Assembly (NCBI GenBank): GCA_944321005.1
Contig: CALUJT010000008.1
Location: 1 to 20,642, forward strand
Direction: 5' to 3'
Source of the DNA: an uncultured Atopobiaceae bacterium
GTDB taxonomy: Bacteria; Actinomycetota; Coriobacteriia; Coriobacteriales; Atopobiaceae
DNA length: 20,642 bases
Shown: in pieces, positions 15,287 through 20,642 of the stretch
Position numbering within the stretch: position 1 is the stretch's first letter
How the letters are laid out: each line of letters starts with the position of its first letter
Position numbers and translations under genes: made by a program
The notes under the pieces: model-generated
Database searches by the model: none
Told to the model about the DNA's origin: nothing
The model's input: the letters and a program-made list of their open reading frames with translations, nothing else

Positions 15287-16327
15287 TCAGCCGGCGTTTG
15301 CCGGCTCCTTGTCTTGCTCCGCGTTGCCCGTGGGACCAGGCTGCCCGCCGCGTGCGAGGTGGCGGAAGTTCGCCCAGACGTCCACGAGCCCCACGATGGA
15401 CACTACGATGAACTGCGCTTCGAGATAGAGCCCCGCGACCGCGGCGAGCGAGCGCCCGAGGGCGCCCACGCCCCTCTCGCCGAGGAGGTGGGAGAGCACG
15501 CCGATCCCCTGTGCCAGGAACGCGAACCTCAGGGCCATGACCAGGTTGGCCGAGACCAGGAGGACGGTGTCCGGCGCGGCGGGGACGGTGAGCGCCGCGG
15601 CGAGTCCCGCGACCGAGGCCACGAGCGCGGCCACGATCCAGAGGGGGAGGTCGAAGTCCGCTAGACGCGGGCGGGAGACCTCCGGCATGCCGGCGGCGGC
15701 GAGCCACGCCCCGAGATGGGCCATGAGGCCTTCGGCCAGGGAGGCCATGACGTAGCCCGTGGGCCACATCACCTCGAGCGTGGCGATCGTCGAGTCGACC
15801 TGGGCGGCTGCGGTGGGAGACGCCTCGGCGAGCTGCTGGCGCGCGTAGGTCAGCAACTCCCTCACGGTGTCCGCGAGCGTGGTTCCGCCCGCGGAGGCTG
15901 CCGCGGCGTCAACGCCGAGGTGGCATGCCGTGATGGCGGCCACCACGATGCACGAGGCACCGGGCGTGAGCCTTCCCGTCACCATCGCCGCCGCGACCGC
16001 GAGGGCCGCGAGACACGCGATGGCACAGTCCGCAAGGACAACCGCCCCGGAGGACGCGCCGAGGGCCGCGCAGACGGCGATCGTCGCCGCAAGGCCCGGG
16101 AGCATCTCCCTCACAAGCCGGCCGCGTGCGCACGAGACGAGCCCGTACGCCACGATCGCCGGTGCCACGAAGGCGAGGGAGGTGGTTGCCACGTAGCCGC
16201 CGAGCGCGCAGACGAGGACGCTGCCGAGAGCGGGAAGGGCGGGACGCCCCTCGTTCTTCTCGACCCTGGGGCCGGCGGGGACGACGTTGCCCCCGTTGAC
16301 GGCAGATCCCTTGGGCAGCTCACTCAT
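15287..16327 (-). CDS. DUF2232/YybS-like integral membrane protein
   Basis: About 346 residues with many hydrophobic segments: roughly eight membrane helices between 35 and 320, including LGSVLVCALGGYVATTSLAF and LWIVAALVASVAGLAAALTV. The N-terminal 30 residues and the last 25 are polar. Between rpsR and rplI, the position of yybS in Bacillus, and with similar size and topology, it fits the DUF2232 family; sequence motifs alone would be weak evidence. The start is ambiguous: ATG 16327 was chosen, but an in-frame GTG at 16336 is possible and neither has a good ribosome site. Function unknown. Confidence 0.7.
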   Translation of the reverse strand: MSELPKGSAVNGGNVVPAGPRVEKNEGRPALPALGSVLVCALGGYVATTSLAFVAPAIVAYGLVSCARGRLVREMLPGLAATIAVCAALGASSGAVVLADCAIACLAALAVAAAMVTGRLTPGASCIVVAAITACHLGVDAAAASAGGTTLADTVRELLTYARQQLAEASPTAAAQVDSTIATLEVMWPTGYVMASLAEGLMAHLGAWLAAAGMPEVSRPRLADFDLPLWIVAALVASVAGLAAALTVPAAPDTVLLVSANLVMALRFAFLAQGIGVLSHLLGERGVGALGRSLAAVAGLYLEAQFIVVSIVGLVDVWANFRHLARGGQPGPTGNAEQDKEPANAG

Positions 16328-16360
16328 CGCGCGCACGCTCTACTCACGCGTTAGCTCGCC

Positions 16361-16633
16361 CTAGCCGCGGTTGCGGCCGCCGCGGCTGGAGACCACGGGG
16401 ACGGTGTAGGGCAAAAGCGCCATCTCGCGGGCGCGCTTGATGGCAAGCGCGATGTCGTGCTGGTGCTGCGTGCAGGCGCCAGTGACGCGGCGCGGCTTGA
16501 TCTTGCCGCGGTCGGTCATGTACTTGCGGAGGAGCTGCACATCCTTGTAGTCGATGTACTCGGTCTCCTCCTTGCAGAACTGGCAGTACTTGCGACGCGG
16601 CTGGCGCTGAAAATCCTGCTTCTGCTGAGCCAT
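16361..16633 (-). CDS. rpsR: 30S ribosomal protein bS18
   Basis: A 90-residue ribosomal protein that pairs with bS6 on the 30S platform. The conserved core runs from [20 protein letters not shown] to [28 protein letters not shown]. Cys17, Cys20, Cys54 and His57 are arranged like the zinc-binding (C+) form of S18. AAAGG lies 9 nt before the ATG. It follows ssb by about 40 bp in the rpsF operon. Confidence 0.97.
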   Translation of the reverse strand: MAQQKQDFQRQPRRKYCQFCKEETEYIDYKDVQLLRKYMTDRGKIKPRRVTGACTQHQHDIALAIKRAREMALLPYTVPVVSSRGGRNRG

Positions 16634-16675
16634 GTCTTGTTGCCTTTCTGTTGGCGGCGCAAGGGCCGCCGGTGA

Positions 16676-17185
16676 TTAGAACGGGATGTCCTCGTCGTAG
16701 ACGTCGTTCGACGGCGGGGCCTGGACGGGCGCCTGGTAGCTCGGCTGCGGCGCGGCCATGGGGGCCGGTGCGGCGGCGACGGGGGCACCGTAGGCGGGCT
16801 GCTGGTAGCCACCCTGCTGCGGCGCCTGATAGGCGCCCGCGGGGGCCTGCTGGTTCCTCGAGCTGAGGAACTCGACCTCGTCCACGACGACCTCGAGCTT
16901 GCTGCGGCGCTGGCCGTCCTTCGTCTCCCAGGAGCTGTAGCGGAGCTTGCCCTCTACGGCAACCTTCGCTCCCTTAGAGAGGAAGCGGGAGAGCGGCTCG
17001 GCACGCGCGCCAAAGACGACGCAGTCGACGAAGTTGGGGTAGTCCTCCCACTCGCCGGTCTGCGGGTTGCGGCGACGGTCGTTCACGGCAACGCCAAACG
17101 AGAGGATCTGCGACCCGCTCGAGGTTGCCCTGAGCTCGGGGTCCCTGGTGAGGTTGCCCGAGATGTTGACCCTGTTGATGCTCAC
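16676..17185 (-). CDS. ssb: Single-stranded DNA-binding protein
   Basis: A 169-residue protein that coats single-stranded DNA in replication and repair. The start is placed at GTG 17185 (VSINRVNISGNLTRDPEL) because GAGGGAG lies 7 nt before it; an ATG 18 nt upstream would start inside that ribosome site. The OB fold covers about 1-108 (NFVDCVVFGARAE, VAVEGKLRYSSWE). A Gln/Pro/Ala-rich linker follows, then the acidic tip DEDIPF that docks partner proteins. Lies between rpsF and rpsR, the usual bacterial order. Confidence 0.96.
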   Translation of the reverse strand: MSINRVNISGNLTRDPELRATSSGSQILSFGVAVNDRRRNPQTGEWEDYPNFVDCVVFGARAEPLSRFLSKGAKVAVEGKLRYSSWETKDGQRRSKLEVVVDEVEFLSSRNQQAPAGAYQAPQQGGYQQPAYGAPVAAAPAPMAAPQPSYQAPVQAPPSNDVYDEDIPF

Positions 17186-17230
17186 GATCTCACTCCCTCT
17201 CATCCGCGGGCGCGAGCCCGCACTTCCTAG

Positions 17231-17518
17231 CTAGTCCTTGTCCGGGCGACGGACGACCATGTGACGCTTGACGGCGTCGTTGATGCGCAGAACTCGGTCG
17301 AGCTCGGCGATCACGGTGGGATCTGCGTGGAAGTTGATGAGGGTGTAGTCGCCCTCCGTCAGGTCGTCGACCTCAAAGGCGAGCTTGCGCTTGCCCCAGT
17401 CCTCGACCGTGTCGACGGTGCCATCGCCAAGGGCAACCTCGATGCGCTTCATAACGCCGGCGCGGGTCTCCTCGTTGCACGTGGGGTCGACAAAATACAG
17501 CAGTTCGTAGGCCTTCAT
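17231..17518 (-). CDS. rpsF: 30S ribosomal protein bS6
   Basis: A 95-residue ribosomal protein and the first gene of its operon. The start is MKAYELLYFVDP, with AGGAGG about 8 nt upstream; the longer open frame upstream is the leader. Family marks are the YELLYFVDP strand, DWGKRKLAFEVDDLTEGDY and the conserved INDAVKRHMVVRR end. bS6 with bS18 binds 16S rRNA, and in many bacteria the S6:S18 pair also binds its own mRNA leader. A GC-rich hairpin lies in the leader at 17544-17572. Confidence 0.96.
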   Translation of the reverse strand: MKAYELLYFVDPTCNEETRAGVMKRIEVALGDGTVDTVEDWGKRKLAFEVDDLTEGDYTLINFHADPTVIAELDRVLRINDAVKRHMVVRRPDKD

Positions 17519-17543
17519 GTGGTTCACCTCCTCTGGGCTAATG

Positions 17544-17572
17544 GCCCCGGGACATGAAGGCACGCCCGGAGC
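17544..17572 (-). promoter_or_regulatory. Leader hairpin of rpsF, possible S6:S18 autoregulatory site
   Basis: 8-bp arms (GCTCCGGG and CCCGGGGC, one G-U) and a 13-nt loop in the mRNA leader, 26 nt before the rpsF ATG. An S6:S18-binding leader motif is known for rpsF operons in many bacteria; its exact consensus could not be verified here. Confidence 0.35.
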
Positions 17573-17787
17573 AGGAAAGGTTCGGCGAAGCATCATAGCA
17601 CAGACTGCCGCCCGAGCCGCTCTCCTCCACGAAACCCCTGCAGAGAGCGTACCCGGACGGCGTTGCACGAAGCTGCCCCGGTGCGTACGGGACCCTGACG
17701 GTCCGCGCGGAGACGCGAGGCGGGGGGTGCCGTCGCGCCTGACGCGCCTTCGCTCGACGACGGGCGTCTCCGCAAAGTCTCCACGCG

Positions 17788-17824
17788 CGGGTTGACAGTC
17801 TGCTCAGGTCAAACTGTCAACCCG
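17788..17824. repeat. Palindromic repeat, family 2, copy 1
   Basis: Perfect 12-bp arms CGGGTTGACAGT/ACTGTCAACCCG around a 13-nt loop CTGCTCAGGTCAA. It begins about 8 nt past the stop of the DUF4013 gene and has no U tract. The core and 11 of 13 loop bases match the copy at 20251-20277 in reverse orientation. Confidence 0.75.
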
Positions 17825-17831
17825 GGCGTCG

Positions 17832-18866
17832 TTAGTTCCAGGGGTTCTCCTCTTCCGCGGGAGGGAGCGACGGGCCCTCGCCCTTCTCGACTGGCCCTCC
17901 GCTCACAGGCCCCTCGTCCTTCTCGGCATCCCCGTCCTCCGGAGACGCTGCGGGCTCGGGCTGGGCGAAGGGGTCCTGCGGGCGCCAGGCGTCGGACGCG
18001 GGGGAGGCAGAGGCCTGGTCGCGCGGGTCGCCCACGAAGGACGGCAGCGGGTCCTCGTCCGCCCTCCAGGCGGGGACGTTGAACTGGCGCATCCACAGCG
18101 CAACCGCCGTGTAGCCCAGAAGGAGCGTCACCACGGTCATGAAGCCGTCGAGCAGGAGAAGGACTATCACCACCGGGCCCATGGCGGCCAGCGCCTCGAA
18201 CACGAAGGCAACCGCGCCGGACGCAAGGGCGGCGTCGCTCATGAACTGCGAGTACTCGCCGAAGTAGGCAACGTAGTAGAGGAGCGAGGGCAGGATGCTG
18301 GCGAAGGCGGAGAACGCCACGACCGTGGTCACGAGCCCCATGAGAAGCGCGCCCAGAGCCGTCATGCCGAAGACCCTCAGAAGGCCCATGGGGTCGTGCC
18401 TCACCATCTGCCACACGACGGAGACCCTGAGGCCGGGCACGATCCGGCGGTAGATGGTGGCGCGGAGCTCGGCCGCCATGACCACCACGCCAAAGAAGAG
18501 GCTCACGACCGCCCATGCGGCGGACACGAGCCACCCCACCAGCGGCAGCGCGGAGAGCAGGCCCACGACGAGGCCGGCGACCACGCCCCACACCAGAAGG
18601 ACCACGAAGGCCCGCGCGCCGCTGGCGATGCACTCGCCCACCCGGACGCCGCGCTGCTTGGGGGCGGCGTTAACGCCCCAGGCGGTGAGGCGCGCCCACT
18701 CGAGCGCGTAGCCCATGACACCGAACCAGCCCACGATGGGCACGAGAAGGGCCACCGTGAGGAGAAGGACGGGCTTGATCCAGCCGGCGTGCCGGGTGAG
18801 CAGCGCCCAGGAGCGCGCGAAGTAGCGGTCTCGGCGGAATCCCTCGAGTTCTTCCTCGGCGACCAT
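17832..18866 (-). CDS. DUF4013-like membrane protein
   Basis: A 344-residue protein with about six membrane helices between 30 and 275 (for example KPVLLLTVALLVPIVGWFGVMGYAL and PVVIVLLLLDGFMTVVTLLLGYTAVAL). The N-terminal ~28 residues are charged (FRRDRYFARSWALLTRHAGWIKP) and the last 65 are a Pro/Asp/Glu-rich cytoplasmic-type tail ending NPWN. Layout resembles DUF4013 proteins. GAGAGGA lies 5 nt before the ATG. It is a lone minus-strand gene between the serine tRNAs and the rpsF operon. A short palindrome (CTAACGGTTAG, 18918-18928) lies ~55 bp upstream. Function unknown. Confidence 0.65.
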   Translation of the reverse strand: MVAEEELEGFRRDRYFARSWALLTRHAGWIKPVLLLTVALLVPIVGWFGVMGYALEWARLTAWGVNAAPKQRGVRVGECIASGARAFVVLLVWGVVAGLVVGLLSALPLVGWLVSAAWAVVSLFFGVVVMAAELRATIYRRIVPGLRVSVVWQMVRHDPMGLLRVFGMTALGALLMGLVTTVVAFSAFASILPSLLYYVAYFGEYSQFMSDAALASGAVAFVFEALAAMGPVVIVLLLLDGFMTVVTLLLGYTAVALWMRQFNVPAWRADEDPLPSFVGDPRDQASASPASDAWRPQDPFAQPEPAASPEDGDAEKDEGPVSGGPVEKGEGPSLPPAEEENPWN

Positions 18867-18988
18867 GGGTGTCCTCTCTCTTGGCGTGCCGGCGCCGGGG
18901 CGCCCGCTGACGGGTCACTAACGGTTAGCGTACCCCAACGTGTCGCGCCACAGACGTCCCGCTGCGGGAGAGGGCACTCCGCGGCATG

Positions 18989-19013
18989 AAAAAACCGGCC
19001 CTTCCGGACCGGT
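18989..19013 (-). terminator. Terminator of the serine tRNA unit
   Basis: On the minus strand ACCGGTCC-GGAA-GGGCCGGT (8-bp stem, one G-U, GGAA loop) followed by six U. It lies just past the tRNA-Ser(CGA) CCA end. Confidence 0.9.
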
Positions 19014-19026
19014 CTTCTGGATCAGA

Positions 19027-19116
19027 TGGCGGAGGAGGAGGGATTCGAACCCTCGTACCCCCGAAGGGGTAAACGGTTTTCGAGACCGCCGCATTCAACC
19101 ACTCTGCCACCCCTCC
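19027..19116 (-). tRNA. tRNA-Ser (anticodon CGA)
   Basis: 90 nt with encoded CCA. The acceptor stem GGAGGGG pairs with CTCCTCC (one G-U), discriminator G. The anticodon loop CTCGAAA reads UCG codons. A long variable arm (GTTTACCCCT-TCGGGGGTAC) and the TTCGAAT T-loop are typical of class II serine tRNAs. Confidence 0.95.
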
Positions 19117-19155
19117 GAAGGGTGACGTGGCGCCCGGAGGCGCCACGGAAAGATC

Positions 19156-19246
19156 TGGCGGAGAGTCAGGGATTTGAACCCTGGAGACGCTTTAGGCGCC
19201 TACACGATTTCCAATCGTGCTCCTTAGGCCACTCGGACAACTCTCC
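19156..19246 (-). tRNA. tRNA-Ser (anticodon GGA)
   Basis: 91 nt with encoded CCA. It starts GGAGAGTTGTCCGAGTGG and ends GACTCTCCGCCA. The anticodon loop TTGGAAA reads UCC and UCU codons. A long variable arm with the stem AGGCGCC...is present. It precedes tRNA-Ser(CGA) by 39 nt on the same strand and likely shares its transcript. Confidence 0.95.
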
Positions 19247-19264
19247 TTGTTTGGTGCAGCGGTC

Positions 19265-19292
19265 AGTATAGCGTATCTCGCCCGAGTTTCAA
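19265..19292 (-). promoter_or_regulatory. Promoter of the serine tRNA unit
   Basis: On the minus strand TTGAAA (19287-19292) and TATACT (19265-19270) are 16 bp apart. The -10 lies 18 nt before the mature end of tRNA-Ser(GGA), so transcription would start close to it. Confidence 0.75.
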
Positions 19293-19317
19293 AGGACTTT
19301 TCTTGAGGAATAGGGGT

Positions 19318-19340
19318 GTCACTTTTTGTCACTTTTTGTC
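19318..19340 (+). repeat. Tandem GTCACTTTTT repeat upstream of the TRIC gene
   Basis: Two 10-bp units GTCACTTTTT in tandem followed by a third GTC, 52-74 bp before the chosen start. The 10-bp period would put the units on the same face of the DNA, so this may be a regulatory site or upstream promoter part. Confidence 0.6.
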
Positions 19341-19391
19341 GGTGTGCGCAACAATGAACGGACCCGACCGCCGGACACGCAAGGAGCCCCC

Positions 19392-20165
19392 GTGCCAGAA
19401 CTCTTCACCACCTACAGCCCCGAGCTCATGGCGGTATCCCTTCCCACGTGGATCGACCTCGCCTCCGTGGTCGTGGGCTCGGCGGGCGGCGTCATGGTGG
19501 CCCGCTCGCGCCACCTCGACGCGGTGGGCTTCGTGGGACTGGCCCTCCTCTGCGGCCTGGGCGGCGGCCTCATCCGCGACATCATGATGCAGGTGGGAAG
19601 CGTCTACATGCTCGACTCCCCGTTCGCCATCCCCGCGAGCGTGGCCACGGGGCTCGTGGCCTTCCTCTTCCCCCAGCCGCTCGACCGCGCGGGGAGCCTC
19701 ATGGAGTGGCTCGACATCACCGCCGTGGCGCTCTTTGCCCTCGTGGGCACGGACAAGGCCCTGGTGCACGGCTTTCTTCCCGCGTCCTGCATGCTCATGG
19801 GCATCATGACCGGCGTGGGCGGTGGCATGCTGCGCGACGTCTTTCTCGGCGAGGTGCCGCGCATCTTCCAGAAGTCCAACCTGTACGCGCTGTGCGCGTT
19901 CGCGGGCAGCGCAGCGTACTGGTGCGCGGTGGTCCTGGGCTCCATGAACAAGTTCTGGGGAGCGCTTCTGTGCATCGTCGTGACCATGGGGCTCAGGCGC
20001 TGGTCCCTGCGCTTCAACGTCCAGACCCCGGCCGACGTCGACCTGGGGCCGCGCGTGGCGGCCCCCATGAGGCGCGTGGGGCGCTACGTGCGCGTCACCC
20101 GCTGGCGCACGAGCAAGTACGAGAAGGACCGTCCCGTCCACAACGTCACGCCGCCCAAGAAGTAG
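19392..20165 (+). CDS. UPF0126/TRIC family membrane protein (glycine-transporter type)
   Basis: A 257-residue protein. The start is placed at GTG 19392 (VPELFTTYSPELM) because AAGGAG lies 5 nt before it; the frame is open upstream but without a ribosome site. It has two repeats of three membrane helices, each with the family's glycine-rich motif: GLGGGLIRDIMM and GVGGGMLRDVFLGEVPRIF. Residues after about 205 form a basic cytoplasmic tail. Family members (YicG/YadS-like) are trimeric channels or glycine transporters; the substrate here is inferred. Upstream lies a tandem TGTCACTTTT repeat (19318-19340). It converges on typA across a bidirectional terminator. Confidence 0.87.
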   Translation: MPELFTTYSPELMAVSLPTWIDLASVVVGSAGGVMVARSRHLDAVGFVGLALLCGLGGGLIRDIMMQVGSVYMLDSPFAIPASVATGLVAFLFPQPLDRAGSLMEWLDITAVALFALVGTDKALVHGFLPASCMLMGIMTGVGGGMLRDVFLGEVPRIFQKSNLYALCAFAGSAAYWCAVVLGSMNKFWGALLCIVVTMGLRRWSLRFNVQTPADVDLGPRVAAPMRRVGRYVRVTRWRTSKYEKDRPVHNVTPPKK

Positions 20166-20177
20166 CCGGCTTCCATG

Positions 20178-20205
20178 CTGACAGGGGGACGGGGCTGTTT
20201 GTCAG
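20178..20205. repeat. Palindromic repeat, family 1, copy B
   Basis: Arms CTGACA/TGTCAG with interior GGGGGACGGGGCTGTT. It shares arms and the GGGGAC.GGG core with the copy at 4431-4461 in opposite orientation. It lies 12 nt after the TRIC gene stop. Confidence 0.7.
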
Positions 20206-20206
20206 A

Positions 20207-20244
20207 AAGAGCGGCCGAGAAGAGCGTTCTTCTCGGCCGCTCTT
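20207..20244. terminator. Bidirectional terminator between the TRIC gene and typA
   Basis: A perfect 17-bp stem (20207-20223 with 20228-20244) and a 4-nt loop GCGT. U-rich flanks exist on both strands (CTCTT on plus, CTCTTTCT on minus), fitting convergent genes. Confidence 0.85.
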
Positions 20245-20250
20245 ATGATG

Positions 20251-20277
20251 TGACAGTTAGACCTGAGCAAACTGTCA
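20251..20277. repeat. Palindromic repeat, family 2, copy 2
   Basis: Arms TGACAGT/ACTGTCA with a 13-nt loop TAGACCTGAGCAA. The loop, reversed, matches 11 of 13 bases of the copy at 17788-17824. It lies 2 nt after the stop of typA. Confidence 0.75.
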
Positions 20278-20279
20278 AG

Positions 20280-20642
20280 CTACTTCTTGACCTTGCCGGT
20301 GCGGACGGCCCACTTGCGGCGCTCGGTCTCGTTGAGGATGCGCTTGCGCATGCGCACGCTCTGCGGGGTGACCTCCACGAGCTCGTCGTCCATGATGTAC
20401 TCGAGCGCCTCCTCCAGGGTGAAGGTACGCGGGGGCGTGAGCTGCACGGCGATGTCGGCGGTGGAGGAGCGCTGGTTGCCCAGGCTCTTGGTGCGCGCGA
20501 TGTTGACGACCATGTCGCCGGGCTTGGAGCGCTCGCCCACGAGCATGCCCTCGTAGCACTCGTCTCCGGGGCCCACGAAGAGCTGGCCGCGCTCCTGGAG
20601 CGTGCCGAGCGCGTAGGCCACGGCCTTCTCGGTGCTCATGGA
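20280..20642 (-). CDS. typA: GTP-binding protein TypA/BipA, C-terminal part
   Basis: The last ~120 residues of a ribosome-associated translational GTPase; the rest lies beyond the right edge, so the GTPase domain is not visible. Recognised by [63 protein letters not shown] and [17 protein letters not shown], all in the family's C-terminal domain that contacts the ribosome. The ATG at 20639 is internal. Ends normally with a basic VRTGKVKK tail. Confidence 0.95.
   Translation of the reverse strand, partial: SMSTEKAVAYALGTLQERGQLFVGPGDECYEGMLVGERSKPGDMVVNIARTKSLGNQRSSTADIAVQLTPPRTFTLEEALEYIMDDELVEVTPQSVRMRKRILNETERRKWAVRTGKVKK

Larger units (their letters stand above)
17519..17831. other. rpsF leader and intergenic region
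   Basis: 313 bp with no gene. It has the rpsF leader, a -10-like TATGAT (17592-17597, minus strand) preceded by GC-rich DNA without a good -35, and a palindromic repeat at its right end just past the stop of the DUF4013 gene. The middle (17600-17785) is GC-rich; nothing else was recognised. Confidence 0.6.

Noticed and set aside
1..20642. CRISPR array, prophage or complete insertion sequence
   Set aside because: No regularly spaced direct repeats, phage genes or transposase were seen; the palindromes are single, scattered elements.

Overview
The window is chromosomal DNA from a high-GC Gram-positive bacterium. Gene order (rpsF-ssb-rpsR-DUF2232-rplI-dnaB, then purA, a DegV-like gene and purD), BspA-type leucine-rich-repeat and Cna-B surface proteins with Gram-positive features, and codon use all suggest an actinobacterium of class Coriobacteriia, possibly Olsenella/Atopobium-like. 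The genus is an inference; no search was possible.

Left third (1-6187, all minus strand): a surface-protein locus. From upstream to downstream it holds a decayed SpaA/Cna-B-type pilin or adhesin gene, a type I signal peptidase with a nine-cytosine tract in its linker, and 14 bp further on a large BspA-type leucine-rich-repeat protein that ends near the window edge without a wall anchor. The pilin-like gene has a signal peptide in one frame and its Cna-B domains in another. Its sorting motif (TPDTG) is followed by a palindromic repeat and a terminator instead of a membrane anchor. No sortase lies in the window.

Middle (6188-9265): a more AT-rich accessory stretch. It has a Nudix hydrolase (ADP-ribose pyrophosphatase type), an overlapping MntA/HepT-type nucleotidyltransferase-HEPN pair, a plus-strand HTH/coiled-coil protein with a perfect -10 box and a palindrome next to it, and a 320-bp intergenic region with three consecutive hairpins.

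Right half (9266-18866, minus strand): housekeeping genes. The likely transcription units are rpsF-ssb-rpsR-DUF2232-rplI (ends at a strong terminator at 14638-14677), dnaB, and purA-degV-like-purD. A DUF4013 membrane protein lies upstream of rpsF. Two serine tRNA genes (GGA then CGA) share a promoter and a terminator. A plus-strand UPF0126/TRIC membrane protein converges on the 3' end of typA/bipA, which runs off the right edge.

The most unusual features are the short palindromic repeats of two families (4431-4461 with 20178-20205; 17788-17824 with 20251-20277), placed at gene ends, and the C9 tract that could switch the signal peptidase on and off. No phage, CRISPR array, rRNA or complete transposon was seen.
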